A DNA stretch of 64,000 nt from Ceratotherium simum simum (GCF_000283155.1 NW_004454178.1:9036994-9100993); one strand, 5' to 3'; counted from the first letter of the stretch, positions 23,135 through 46,552 are shown. Made by a program: numbers and translations. Notes: generated by a model not told the origin, from the sequence alone.

Positions 23135-23640
23135 TGTTATCCTTTGCTGCATAACAAACAACCCTAAAGTAATTATTTCTTATGATCCTTTAGGTCAGGA
23201 ATTTATCAGAACTCAGCTTGGTGGTCCTGCTCTTATGGCAGAACTATTGGCTGTGGTCATTCACTTGGCTGCATTCTGCTGGTGGCTGGGCTGGGCTGGA
23301 GAGTCCAAGAGGCTTCATTCGTATATGTCTAGTGCCTCGGAGCTTCTCCAGCCTTCTTCTCTCCATGTGGCTAGCCACGGCCTGGTGGCCTCAATGTAAT
23401 CAGACTTGTTACATAAGGCTGGCTTTCAAAATAGATTGTGCCAAACGTGAAGGCAGAAGCTGCAAGTCTTTTCTTAAGGTCCAGCCCTGGAAGTTACACA
23501 GCATCACTGTCACTCCCTATTGGTTGACAAAAGTCACAGAACCAGCCAAAATTCAAGGGAAGGGCAAATAGACTCCACCTCTCAGTGGAAGAGTGGCAAA
23601 GAATTTGCAGCCATCATAATCCATCCCACATCCTCATAGA
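23135..23640 (+). repeat. Interspersed repeat, family uncertain
   Basis: The order of words (cctttgctgcataacaaacaac, gtcaggaattt, ctcagcttggtggtcctg, ggaagttacacagcatcactgtcac, attggttgacaaaagtcacag, gtggcaaagaatttg) is that of a common eutherian repeat. I recognise it as repetitive but cannot name the family with confidence. Confidence 0.5.
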
Positions 23641-23789
23641 ATTGTGAGAGGATTCTTTTGAGATATGAGAATCACTTAGCATTTGGCAAAATAACTTATG
23701 TCAACGTTATGTTTAATAAATGGTAGTTACTCTGAAAATGAGGATAGAGCTGATGTTTTGCAGGTGTTAGGTAGGCCCTGATTGCAAAT

Positions 23790-24175
23790 GAAGATACCCA
23801 ACTCAAACCAGCTTAGGACAAAGGAATTAATTAATATACCTGGAAAATCCAGGGGTAAGTCTGAATTCAGGCACAGCTGAACCCAGGGACTCAGATGATG
23901 TCATAGGTCTTTCTCTCTCATGTCCTCCCCTCATCACCCCCCATCTATTGTTCCTGTGTATCTCTGCCTCTCTTTTAATACTGTCTTCATCTTCTGCTGC
24001 TGCAGATGGACTTTCTCTATATGGCAGCCCTATGCCTACATTCTTAGAGCTGGTGATCCAAAAAAGAACGGCCTTCCCAGTAGAAGTCCTAAGGAAGACC
24101 CTGATTGGGTCAGCTTGGGTCACTAGCCTATCCCTGAACCAATAACAGTGTCCAGGGAGATATACTACCCCGTGC
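23790..24175 (+). repeat. Interspersed repeat, family uncertain
   Basis: Words typical of another eutherian repeat: aaaccagcttaggacaaagg, ctggaaaatccaggggtaag, gggtcagcttgggtcac and ccctgaaccaataacagtg. Not named with confidence. No coding value. Confidence 0.5.
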
Positions 24176-24179
24176 CTGG

Positions 24180-25035
24180 GATGGGCAGTCCCCCTAAGAC
24201 CACAGGGAATGGGGGCAAGGGAGGAGAGCAGAGTTCTTCACATGAAACAAGGAAGGAGGATGTGAGAGACCCTAACCCTGGCTTCCAGTGTGTCTGTCCT
24301 CCCCCCACAATGCCCCTGCATCCACCTCTATGACCAAGCCCGGTTCAGCCCTCAAGGATCATGTCGGGGCCCCAGGATGAGGCCTGTATGGATAGGGGGT
24401 TCCAGCCTGCAGTGGGAAGGAAGTGGCTTCTGGGTTTTCCTTCCTGCCTCCTCCTGGCTCCCTCAGGTCAAATGCCTGGGCTTCAGGGAAGTGTCATGGA
24501 GAATTTGGACTCAGAGTCTCTCGATCCAAGGAGACTTGGCTAACTTAAGTGGTGGGAGGTGAACTGGCATTGTCCCTACATGGAGGAGAAATGAAGATGC
24601 CTAGGGGAGGGTTTATATTCACAGCTCTGCCTTCCCCAGAGCTCTGCGCTGGGTACAATAGTTTAAAAAAAAAAAAAAAAAATCTTCTGCACCTCTCAGA
24701 GAGACCACCAGAGGGCGCATAGAGCCCTGCTTCCTATTAACAGGACTGACAGGACCTGCAAGACATCTGGGGAACTAAGAGTCGTGGGCTGGACAGGGCA
24801 GGATGAAAGGAAGCAAGGAGACGCGCCGACAGCTTGGGTCAGGCTGCTAGGGTTCCAGACAGTCTGGGACCTCTGGGTGACCCAGACCTAGAGCTCGGAT
24901 GCCGGCCTCCTAGTCTCTACTACCAGCTCCTGGGGGTGTGGTATAGGGTGGGTGATACTGGATGTACTCCTCCATGTTGCCAGACAGGGAAACTGAGGCA
25001 GTGGCATGAACTGATATGACTCCAAGCAGGTTAAA
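24180..25035. other. WNT6-WNT10A spacer, middle part
   Basis: No gene seen. A poly(A) tract lies at 24664-24682, followed by the CTCF-like motif at 24705. Confidence 0.4.
24705..24718 (+). promoter_or_regulatory. CTCF-like motif between WNT6 and WNT10A
   Basis: CCACCAGAGGGCGC is a near-perfect forward CTCF core. It has the same orientation as the motif at 21877. Both point toward WNT10A. Confidence 0.6.
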
Positions 25036-25039
25036 AAGA

Positions 25040-25225
25040 TTTCAGAGGACGTAGTACGATATGGTGAAAAAAGGCCTAGCCTGCAAGCTGGACCTTGGTC
25101 AAGTCAGTTGATCTCTCTGAGCCTCAGTTTCCCCATCATGAAATAGGGGTGCCTGATAGCTTTTTAGTATATTGTAAGAGTGCACTGCAATCTGTAAACT
25201 GCCAGGCACACGGTAGTGGTCTGTC
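25040..25225 (+). repeat. MIR SINE fragment
   Basis: Sense MIR: ggaccttggtcaagtcagttg, ctctgagcctcagtttcccc and the end tgccaggcacacggtagtgg. Confidence 0.75.
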
Positions 25226-25229
25226 TTGC

Positions 25230-26370
25230 GTGACGAAGCCTGGCAGGAGGCTGGGAGCTGCCTTCTGTGAAGGGTGAGAGAGGTGATGGCCAGGAAGTCC
25301 CCATTTTGACCATTATCCTGGTCCTCCTTAAGCTCTGAGATGGTCTGCATCTTCCACTGCTGCCTGGAAGGGGGCTGGAAGCAGAGCTCCGAAACGCAAC
25401 CCCCCCATCCCCGCTGACCCAGGTGCTCAGCCCCGGGCACAGTCTGAGCTATCAACGTCCCCCGCTGGCTGAGTGGTGGGGGACATGTGGATCTGGGGAG
25501 ATGGGGGAAGAGCACAGAGGCGCCCCAGATGTGTGTGTGACCACATCAGGAACAGCCGGAACTCAGGCAGATGGGTGGGGAGGCTCTGGGAGCATTTCCC
25601 CTTCCTGTCAGTGACCAAACATATTAGGAGTTTGGGAGGCTGCAGCAGCAAGCTATGCCCCCTTACCTTGCTGAGGGGTGGTGGCCCCTGAGACCTGGAC
25701 AGTAGGACAAAGCTCCCCTATCAGTCTGGGCTCCTTCCCTCTCTTCTTCACCAAGACAAACTTCTCCAGCAGAGCATCGGCACTGAGCCTGGCCTGGCCT
25801 GGGCTAGGGCCGTGAGGGTCCCACCTGTTCTCACCCAGTGACTCCCCCAGCCCTCCCTTCCTGCAACGTCCTCCAGAGCTGCCACAGCTGGAACCATTCT
25901 CCCAGCCGCCTTTCATCCCTGGTGCTCCCCCCACCTCCAGTGGCCCCTGTAATTGTGGTCTCAGGCGGCGGCTGCGGGGGCTGGGGCCGGGCCCAGGGCC
26001 AGAGCCCAGGGCAGGGCCAGGGCGGGGCCTGGGGCTGCTGATAGGGGCTTGCCCATGGCATGGGCCATAGGGGGCTGGGCCTCCTCTCTGCACACACCAA
26101 GGCCCTGTGCCTACATATGCCCTCACTTCCCTGGGCTGAAGACAAGTGCCTCAGACTTGGGCCCTTCTGGACTCTCAAGACTTCAGGCCAGACCACGCCT
26201 GAGCACAAGCAAGGCTGGGAATCGTTATTTGCTTCCCAGGGTTTTCAAAGAAAGGGTCTTCTCCTTCTCCTTTACACCTCTATATTTCACGAACAGTGGA
26301 GGAGGAGCAAAGTGACCCTCCCTCATCAGGGGGAGGCCAAAGGAAAAAAAATCAGCCACTCAGCCAGATC
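25230..26370. other. WNT6-WNT10A spacer, distal part
   Basis: No gene seen. A GC-rich minisatellite-like patch of GGGCCAGG-type units lies at 25975-26035. Confidence 0.4.
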
Positions 26371-26374
26371 AGCA

Positions 26375-26480
26375 GCATTTCCCAAATGTGGTCCTCATGA
26401 AAATGACTCGGGATATTGGTTCGAAATGCCGACCCCCCAGGCCTTTCGGCTGTGTGGGGCCCAGAATCACTATTTCCCAC
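26375..26480 (-). repeat. MER5-like DNA transposon fragment
   Basis: Resembles the MER5 wording: cccaaatgtggtcctcat, ttggttcgaaatgccgac, gtgtggggcccagaatcac. Short and diverged; orientation is not certain. Confidence 0.4.
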
Positions 26481-27559
26481 AATGGCCCACCCCAGGGGAT
26501 ACACACAACACATCAAGCATGGGAAATGCTAGTGTGTGCACTAGATGGGGAGAAAGGGGGTCTGCAACCCGGATTATGAACCATTGTCTGTGTCATGTTG
26601 GGCCTGTTCCTAATCCTTTCTGGGTCTCAGTTTCCCCAAGAGCGCATAACCCCCCAGCCCAGCTTGTCCCTGCTGGTGACCTCTCCACCCTAGGCTCATG
26701 CCTCCTTCCTGTGATGAGTCTGGTTCTGCCCTGTCCCTCCCCATACCCTTCCCAAACTCTAGTCCCAAGCTATCCCTGCTCCTGCAGCACGGTGGGGAAG
26801 AGTGGGGAGGGCAGGGGGCGGCTGGGGTCACATAAGGCTCTGGCTGACGCAGACTGCTTCCTGCCCCCGGCTGTTTTCCTGCTGTCGGGCCAGACTGCTC
26901 CCCCCACTGCCCCACCCCCACCCCCAGCAGCCTCAAGCCCTTAATTCCTGACAGCTGCGGTGGCTGCCGGCAGAGATGGGGGAAGGAGGGGGGACTATGC
27001 TGTCAGCCTGCTGTTGCTCAGGCCGCCCCCACCACCTGACAGTCTGGGGACAAGGCCCCACCTCTCTCCTCCAGTTCCCCAGGGATGGGCAATTCCAGGA
27101 ATGGGCCCCTTTTGTCTCTGAGCCCAGAGGCTCAGGGAGTTCTGACCTTAAGCCAGGAGAGGCTCTCTACAGGGAGAGGGGGCAGTTGGGGTGGGAGGGA
27201 GGTATGTGTGTAGAGTGGGAGACTTGCGCCCATTTTACAGAGGAGGATGCTAAGGCCACACAGAGGGAGTAGGATTCACTCTCAGGGCCCAGGTTAAAAC
27301 CAGAAACAGAAGCCAGAGCCTCTGTGCCCCAACCCTCTAGCTCTCAGGCTCCTACCTGGGCCCAGCACACTCACGCCATACTGAGCTGAGCCCAGTGTTC
27401 AGCTGGCGTGGGAGGACAGGAAGGGATCCCAGAGGGGAGTGGGTCTGAGCCAGGAGGCTGGTATTGGGGAGCTCCCAGTGGACCAGGTACAGGTGGCAGG
27501 GCCCCAGCAAGCCCTGGAGCATCCACAGGAGGTGTGGGCAAGCAGCATTCAGTGCTGGG

Positions 27560-27740
27560 GCTCTGCTGCTGTGCTCAGAGTCAAGAGAACCAGGTTCAGT
27601 ACCAGCTCTTTCACTAACTTGCTGTGTGACCTTGAGTAAGTCATGAACTGCTCTGAGCCTCAATATTTTCTTGTGAAATAAAAGGGGGAAAATAAGATGA
27701 CCCCAAAGCACAGTTTTAGGATTAAAAGACTCTCTAATCC
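27560..27740 (+). repeat. MIR SINE fragment
   Basis: Sense MIR: accaggttcagtaccagctc, gctgtgtgaccttgagtaag, ctctgagcctcaatattttc, then gattaaaagactctc. Confidence 0.78.
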
Positions 27741-28302
27741 CTTCTCCCAGGATGTGCCGCCCCACGGTGCTCTCTCCCAGACAAGCATTTACTGGAGCCC
27801 AGTGCTTTTTTCTCCATTGGCTCACTGACTAGACGAGGTGGGCCTCAGTAACCTCCTTCCACAAAGGCGCAGAGGGGTGGCTCAGTGAGCAGGAGGCACC
27901 TGTTTAAGGTCACACAGTGAAGGAGAGCAAGATCTAGAGGCTGCCAAACCTCCTTGCAGGACCCCACACCTGCCTCACCAGCCAAGCCCGGGAAGTCCCT
28001 CCCGAGGTGGGGGAGGCAAGCAGAGGGGCCAGCCCCTCCTCTCCAGCCCCTGCAGGTGTGTATATTGGGGGGGACCGCCCCCCAGCAGCTGCGTCTCAGC
28101 CAGGCACACACACCTCGCAGTAACACACACCTTCCCACACAAACCAGCGCGCCCCGCGTACTGGCACCTCCCTGTGCACGCGCGCACGGACCCCAGCACC
28201 TCTACTTCTCCCTCCCTCCCCGCGGCCCGCTCCCATCCCGAGTCCTGAGCGGACCGCAGTGGCCCCAGGACACGTACACGCCTCCATCCACCCCCCCCGT
28301 CG

Positions 28303-28310
28303 TGACGTCA
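28303..28310. promoter_or_regulatory. Perfect CRE palindrome in WNT10A promoter
   Basis: TGACGTCA, the full CREB/ATF site, 542 bp before the start codon in the CpG island. CpG-containing full CREs in island promoters are often functional. That cAMP signalling acts on WNT10A through this site is inference. Confidence 0.6.
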
Positions 28311-28686
28311 CTTGGGGTAGAGCTCTGAGACACTCTACTGGGGGGCGGGGGGGGCAGGAAAGGGGAGGCGGCAGAGCTCCCCGAGCCGGGACAGTCACTC
28401 TCTCTGGGCCGTGGGGCCGGGCACAGACAGCGCCGCCCCCCCACACCCCTGGCCCGCCTCGCACGCCCTCGGAAGCGCAGGCTCACGGCGCTGCGCTGGG
28501 GGGGCTCCCTGGCACCCCAGCCTCTCGTCCCCAGCCCGCAGCACCTCCGGGCCCCCCTTACCCTCGAGAGGCACCAGGAGTTGTGGCAGGGGGGCCTTGG
28601 GAAATTCCCCGGACCCCTGTGCCAGGAGGTGCCCGGTGCGCCCGCCCGCCCCCCCCCCCGAGGGCGGTGCCCGGGGGCGCTGCCCC

Positions 28687-28728
28687 ATGGAGCAGGGAGG
28701 CGGGCGCCGTCTGCTCCCGGAGCCGTGA
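28687..28728 (+). other. Upstream ORF 1 before WNT10A
   Basis: ATG in good context (C at -3, G at +4), 13 codons plus TGA, coding MEQGGGRRLLPEP. It lies 123 bp before the main ATG. If the mRNA leader starts upstream of it, it could lower translation of the main frame. Confidence 0.4.
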
Positions 28729-28774
28729 CCCGAGTCGGAGCTGTGTGTCGCAGCCGCCCCGACCCCCGCGGATC

Positions 28775-28816
28775 ATGCGCCGTCGCCCCTGGCTCGCCGG
28801 TCCCGCCGGGCTGTGA
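28775..28816 (+). other. Upstream ORF 2 before WNT10A
   Basis: Second 13-codon ORF ([13 protein letters not shown] then TGA), ending 35 bp before the WNT10A ATG. That short distance limits reinitiation. Confidence 0.4.
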
Positions 28817-28851
28817 GCCCCCCAGTCCCTGCCCGTCACGGCCCGCGCGCC

Positions 28852-40352
<11,501 letters not shown>

Positions 40353-40684
40353 GCGGAGGGCTCCCCTCCCCGAGCCCGGCGCTCCGTGGCTGGCGAGCTT
40401 GGCCCTGCGGCCTCGCCTTGGCTCCTGGGAGGGGAGGTCGGACCACGTGATTTTCTAGGAGCCTCCCAGCTCTGAGGGTCGTCAAGCTGCAATCACGGGA
40501 CAGTCCAGGCCTGCCTGGACCTCACCGCTCACTTCTGTGGTCTGCAGCACTGATTCATCTCCCGGCTCCCTGCCCCAAGCTCACGCTAGAGCCAGTGTCA
40601 GCCCCTGGCCTGTCTCCTTTCATCCCTTCACCCCTTCCCCGGCAGTGGGAGGGAATGAAGCAGCTGATGGGCACGGGGAGGAGG

Positions 40685-40690
40685 ATTAAA
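40685..40690 (+). terminator. WNT10A: Possible WNT10A poly(A) signal (ATTAAA)
   Basis: ATTAAA 333 bp past the stop codon, with a TGTGG stretch 40 bp on. Alternatives are AATAAA at 40906-40911 and 40965-40970, which lie inside an antisense L2. Which of the three is used cannot be told from sequence alone. Confidence 0.4.
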
Positions 40691-40771
40691 AAGAAGAAAT
40701 GGACATCACTGAGCTGAAGAGATTCTGTGGAGGCCTCAGACACCCTCCCCCACCAGCCTCTGCCCCTCATC

Positions 40772-41480
40772 ATTCGTTTGACAAATATTTATTTTGCACT
40801 CTTTGTGATCTGGCGCTCTGTGGCGGTCCTGGGGATACAGATGTGAATAAGAGAGACACAGCACCCGCTCTCTTGGAGTTTACATTCTGGCTGGGGGAGA
40901 TGGACAATAAACAAGTAAATACACAAACAAGGTCATTTCAGACAATGCTCTGTGCCGAGAAGAAAATAAAGCAAGACACTGGATGTAGAGTGATTTGTGG
41001 GGAGTGGGGCCCCTTTTAGTTAAAGCTACTGGTCCAGGAAGGCCTCTCTGAGTTGTGGTCCTCATGCTGAGACCTGCATGATAAGGAGAGCCAGGCACAA
41101 TTGAGGGTAAGGGCTTTCCAGGCAGAGGCCAGGCAAATGCAAAAGCTATGACGTCAGAAAGATTTTCTCAGCAGGAACAGCAAAAAGTGATTGGAGTGAA
41201 GCAATCAAGGGGCAGATTAGCAGGAGAGGAGCTGGTGGGGGGGTGGAGAGGGCAAGGGTCACATCACGTGTCCTTCTAGTCCAAGGTAAGGAGTTGGGAT
41301 TTTATTTAAGAGGAATTGGGGCCCTTCAGAGGGTCTTAAGCAGGTGAGTGTGGTGGTCTGATTCTCACATGGATTGCTGTATGGGGAATTGAATGACAGG
41401 GACAAGATGACAGCAGGGGGGGCCAGTTAGGAAACTACAGTCATCTTCCAAACCAGAGATGGGACCTGGACTGGACGGAG
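40772..41480 (-). mobile_element. L2 LINE 3' part, antisense
   Basis: Reverse complement of the L2 3' end, nearly complete for about 700 bp: tttgacaaatatttatttt, ctggggatacagatgtgaa, gagtttacattctggctggg, aggaaggcctctctgag, tttccaggcagaggcc, ggtaaggagttgggatttta, ttaagcaggtgagtgtg. It supplies the two AATAAA motifs after WNT10A. Confidence 0.8.
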
Positions 41481-43615
41481 GCGGTGGGGACGTTGACAAG
41501 GGGCTGGATCAGGAGCTCTCGATGCCAGACCTCTAGCTGTCCACCTACTGCCTGAGCCCTCTGCCACAAGCCAGGACGAGTGGCGGTGCCCAGCAGCACC
41601 CGTCAGCAGAGACGGGAGGCACTCTGAGAGGAGTAATCCTGGGCAAGACCCAGCTCAACCCAGCCAACCCAGCGCCCCGGGGAGCAGGTGGGGCTGGGAG
41701 GTGCGGCTGGGAGGAGGGTGGTGGGGGAGGGCAGGAGACACACTGTCTGGATTCTGGTCTCTCGGAGTCCAGGCATGGGAAGTGGGGTATGTAAGTAAGG
41801 CTGGGGTTGTGGGGCCATCCTTCCTGGGCCTCTTGTGCCCTCGGCTCCCCAGCTCAGGGTGCCCCTTGGCAGGTCAGCGAGCCTCCCCTCCATACCCCCA
41901 TAGGAACGCTGCTGCGCTGGCAGTTTGGGTCCAGTGTTGCTCTCTCTTTGGCTCTCAGATCTGATTTTTTTTTCTGGAATAGACCCTCAGGAAGGAGGGC
42001 AGTGGAGAGGGAGGTGGGGATCCCAGGGAAAGAACACTTCACTTACTTCATCCAGGCCTCTTGCTGCTCACAGGTGAGGATCCTGCTGCCTCAGTTTACC
42101 CCAGAATGGCACCCTTCTTGATGAACCCGACAAGGATGAAGTCTTGTTTCTTTTCCCAATTGCCAGCCTACACATATCCCCATATTTCCCTAGCCATGTT
42201 TGTCCCATGTCTCCCTGCCCCTGGGTAGGGGTGAGAAGGAAAGGAGGCTCTCCTAATGATGCATCCCTGTAGGCCCACCAGCTAAGAGATTTGCCCCCAC
42301 TAGCTGGCCCTCAGCTCCCTCCCGTCCAGTTGCCTGCATTCTGGCAGCTCCCAGACATGCCTAAGGCAGCAGGGCCTTCCACAGGCGCAGCACTGCTGCC
42401 TCTGTGGAGGACAGAGTTTCTCTCCCCATCCCCCAAAAGACAGCCCCACAGGCAGGCCGGTGAGAGTCCCCTGGGAGGAGGGGTAGGTAGGAGCAGCCAG
42501 ACACACCTGCCTCATTCCTTTCCTCTTGTTCACCCAGGAGAGCTGTGGGGGCTGGGTTCCTGCCCCTGGCCTCCCTCCCATCCCAGGGAGGAGGAGGGAA
42601 GGGAGGGAATGGAGGCCTGGGGAGGGGGCATCCCCATCTCCAGCAGTGTCCACTACAGCATTAGCTTTGGCCTCACCCTCCTCTGCCTTCCGTGCTTAAG
42701 GAGGACAGAGCTGGGGGAGGAGAGACTGAAGATGAGAGCTATAGGATCAGGGTTGGGATGAGGGAGGAGCGGTAACACTGCAGCGGTAACATTGCGGAGA
42801 CGGCTCCCTCTAGAGGGAGGGGTGGGCTGTGGGGTGGGGCAGGGGGCTGGACACCAAGTTGTGGGGGAGGGGACAAGTTCCAGTCAAGTCAAGTCATGGT
42901 GATCTGATGCATGCTGGCCTGACTGTAAAGGAAGAGAGGAAAAGTTGGGGAAGGAATGAATCGGGTGTTGCCTACCCCTCATTTCTGTCTGGGCCAGAAG
43001 CTGACTAGAGTCCGGGGACCAAAGCTGGACCCTACAATTGAAAAGGGATGTGTGAGACTTGCTAAGGGCCCTGAGGGAGATGTGGAGGTGATGAAGGGCA
43101 GGAAAATGGGGCCCAAGAGGCACTGGGCTTATGCATACTGGCTGAAGGGCGAGGCAGGAATCAACGTGCTATTTAGCAATAGGGGAAATGGGCTGAAAAC
43201 GTGGGACGGTGGAGGTGGATGGGAGGAAGAACTTGCCGCCAGCTTGGGGAGGACCAGGCTGGAGATTTAGAAATGAGAACGGAAGGTGGACCAGACATCA
43301 TTCAGAGGGAGCAGGACCCCTTGCCACCCCCAACACCTTTCATCTTGATGGACATTTGCTCACCTACTTGGAGGAGGAAAAAATAATATGGTCTTTTGGA
43401 GCCTGGATGGTCCCAACGGGAGGAAGGGAGGGAACTAACAGAGAATGAGGGTGGTGGATGGATCAGCAGGCAGTGATGGGGTTGGGAGTCAGGGAAAGGC
43501 AGCCAGACTGGGATGGGGATCAGAACCCAGGCATCCTGCTTTTCGGTCACCCAAGGTCCCAGGTCGGAAAAAAGAGGAGAGGAGAGGCAAAAGTAGAGGG
43601 CTTGGCAGCTGTAGG
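41481..43615. other. Region downstream of WNT10A, no gene seen
   Basis: Unique G+C-rich sequence. No coding gene recognised. Confidence 0.4.
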
Positions 43616-43619
43616 TAGG

Positions 43620-44890
43620 AGGGCCCGGGCGGGTGAGAAGCGAGGTCAGGGGCATCCGGGCCCTCTCCCTCCTTCCCCCGAATTAATGTGCCCCAGGCTA
43701 GCCCCCGGTAGGGGGCCTTCCACGTTGGAGCCTGGCCAGGCCCTAGTCGCGGACCCCCTCCTCCCCCCAAGCCCCCCTTCTCATGTGGTTGCCGGCAGCT
43801 GCCTGCGGTCGCCCCAACCCCTGCGCTCAAGGCACGGGGACTTTCCAACAGGGGAAAAAATGACTTAAAGAGAGTGGGAGCCGGGGGCGGGAGGGACAGG
43901 TCCCTGTAATCACCGCTCCGCTGTGGGGCCTGTGCGCCTCCGGGCCCTTCCCTGGCTTCCTGCTGCCAGCGCCCCCCTCGGGCTCTGCTGGGGGAGGAGG
44001 ACGGGCTGGCTACGGGGGTATCCCTTGTCAGGTTCCAGGCTCTCAGGGGCCCTCTGGCTGCCTTTGCTCCCCAGGCTTGCCGTGCGTGGAAGCTGGGACG
44101 CCCCATGATCCGTCTCTGGACTTTGTCCTTGAAGTTGGGGGCGTGGGGGGTGGGGCAGTCTTTCCCAGGAGCCAGGCTCCTCTGCCGGTGGATTTAGAGG
44201 GGTGAGGGATGGTGAGGAGAGCCCTTTGCCACTTAGCGGCTGCGCACTTCGAAACGCCCCTGGTTGCTGTGGCAACCAGGACAGTCGAGGTGTGTCCGCG
44301 GGGCTGGGAGGCGCCCACCCCCCCTTTTCTAGCCGCCCTCGGGGCCAGGCCCGGCCGCTGCGGTGCGCGGGGGTGGGGGTGTGCCGTTACCATGGCAAGG
44401 GTGCGCTAGGAGGGCACATTCTTCCCCAGGGTGGGAGCGCCCTGGGGATACGAGAAGGGGGGTGACGGGGGCGGCAGAAAGGGGAGCGGGGGGAGAAGGG
44501 TCAGGACGAGGGAGGAGTCTTGGACAAGACTAACCAGGGCTTCTGGGGTTGGGGTGGGAGTTTGGAATCTGCCCCCCGCCTAGCTCTCCGGAGACGTCCG
44601 GCTCCTCCTCTCGTACTCTCGCTGGCGTTCAAGCCCCTCAACCTCCAGTTTCCGGGGAAGGGATCCCCGACTACCGACTCGAAGGTCTTTTGGCTTCCCC
44701 CGAGGCTGGGCTCGCCGAGCTAAGTGTCCGTCCCCTTCCCCCCAAGCAGAGCTGCAACCCAGACTGCGACCCGAAGCCCTGCAATTAAGCCCCTCGCCCG
44801 CCCCTGCGCCGCCCGCCGGTCCGCTGCCAGGCAGGGCCTGCACCGCCAATTACAGCCGCGCGCAGCAGCTGATTACTCCGGAGTCCGGGA
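43620..44890. promoter_or_regulatory. CpG island with two RFX X-box-like sites
   Basis: CpG-rich, outside any recognised gene, 3.3 kb past WNT10A. It holds GTTGCTGTGGCAAC (44264-44277), the centre of a 9-bp-arm inverted repeat and a textbook RFX X-box. 120 bp later comes GTTACCATGGCAAG (44386-44399), a second X-box. CAATTA homeodomain cores lie at 44780-44860. It may be the promoter of an unannotated non-coding transcript or a ciliary or neuronal enhancer. Confidence 0.5.
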
Positions 44891-45139
44891 AGCGGCCGAG
44901 GGTGGGGACAGCAGGCAGGTCAAGGGGGCGGGGTCCCTGGGGTTGTCCCCGGCCGGGGTCCTTCACTGGAGCTTCAGGCTGCAGCCCTCTAGCCCAGCTT
45001 CTCCGTTCTAGATAATATGGGGAGGAGGGGTCTACTCAGTGCTCTGTCCTGCTGTGCCTCAGTTTCTTTCTCCTCGAATGCACCCGCACCCAGGGCAGAA
45101 AGAGCGCAGGGAGGATGTGTGCGTGGACGCTGGAGCGTC

Positions 45140-45770
45140 TGGAGTCGAAGGCTGGCTGGGTACTCAAGAAGCTCAAAGCCTTCCCGGCCGGCTCTCTTTC
45201 CCGCCGCAGACAGTCGCGTGGGTCTCTCCTGGCCCGGCGCCCGGCCCGTGGACCCGGCTCTGTCTTGCTGAGCCAGCCGCACGGCAGCTGCCAGCCTGTA
45301 CCGCACTTTTGTGGGAATCAGAAAACGGCGCCCCCTCTGGGCGGGAGGCTCCCTCCTTCTGTCCCACAAGGAAGGCAATCCGGGAGCTCGCAGAGCAGCA
45401 CGGTGGGGTATTCTGCCACCACCCTTGCCCCCTGCCATCCCTTCTCTGCTGTCTTCCCGCCTGCGGGTCTGCAGGGCCTGGAGTAGAGCTCGTGTCTCCC
45501 GCGGTCCAGCTGCCAACATCTGGCCGGCAGCTGGGACCCGCCCACTGCGAACTGCTGTGGACCCAGCGCCCTCTGTCGGTGCCGAGCGGCGGCGCACCAG
45601 CTCTCGGGCCCGGAGCGCCGGGCGCCGCTGGGGGCCTGGGGTCTCGCTCCAGTTCGGTGGGTTTCGGGTTCCACCCATTCGGCGCCCCTTGCCCTTTGGG
45701 TGCAACTCGCCCTCTGCCTTGCGGCGCTCCCAAATCCGACTCCTTAGGCCCTTTGCTTTCCGCCTGCCGC
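45140..45770. promoter_or_regulatory. CpG island with reverse CTCF-like motifs
   Basis: Second CpG-dense stretch. It contains minus-strand CTCF-like cores GGCGCCCCCTCTGG (45327-45340) and AGCGCCCTCTGTCGG (45565-45579). No protein gene is recognised in it; the overlapping long ORFs reflect the GC content. Confidence 0.5.
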
Positions 45771-46339
45771 GGCCTCGCTGACCCTCTTTTCACGGTCCCT
45801 CAGTGCTTAAAACCTTGTCTGGCGACCTAGCCGTCCCCTAACCTTCCATCTTTGACTAAAGATGACTTCGTGGGCAAGTCCTTCGGCGTGATCTCTCCGC
45901 TCAACGTAAAAGTTCGCAAATAGGAACGTGGTTACATAAATCACCGCCCATCTGCTCTATGGAATTCCTCGCAGTGTCCTTAAAAATGAGGTGGTTGAAA
46001 CATATTTAGTGACTGAGACACTGTTTGCTCTATACTGGGGGAGGGGAGGGGTGCAAGATACAAAATAGCACAGGGCAGAAGTCCTCCTGTATTACAACAA
46101 AAAATTATAGATGTGATTTGCATTTTAATAGGCAGCACAATGTTAACAGACGTTATTTTTGGATGATGGGATTATAGGTGATTTAAAATTTGTCTCTTTT
46201 TTATCTACATTTTTCATTTGTCTATCATGAACATGTATTACTTGGGCACAATAATAATTCCATATCCAGAATATTTTTGCCCAAAATGTGAGCATCAAAT
46301 TATATCATTAGAATATACTAAATTTAAGAAAGAACTCTT

Positions 46340-46552
46340 GGGTCGGCCCTGTGGCTTAGCGGTTAAGTGCTCGTGCGCCGCTGCTGGCGGCCGGGGTTCG
46401 GATCCCCGGGGGCGCACCGACGCACCGCTTCTCTGGCCATGCTGAGGCCGCATCCCACATACAGCAACTAGAAGAATGTGCGAATATGACATACAACTGT
46501 CTGCTGGGGCTTTGGGGGAAAAAAATAAATAAATAAAAATTAAAAAAAAAAA
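46340..46552 (+). mobile_element. ERE-type SINE
   Basis: Sense ERE beginning GGGTCGGCCCTGTGGCTTAG and ending in an A-rich tail. A perfect 14-bp target-site duplication, AAGAAAGAACTCTT, lies at 46326-46339 and 46553-46566. Confidence 0.95.

Noticed and set aside
26060..26944. 294-codon ORF on the plus strand between the Wnt genes
   Set aside because: Covers a MER5-like repeat and unique sequence. No domain, and codon use looks random.
40906..40970. AATAAA pair as certain WNT10A poly(A) signals
   Set aside because: Both lie in an antisense L2 that contains such A-rich words by nature. Possible but not provable from sequence.
44989..45830. Long overlapping ORFs (up to 263 codons) in the CpG island after WNT10A
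   Set aside because: Both strands are open in several frames because the island has few stop codons. No protein family is recognisable.
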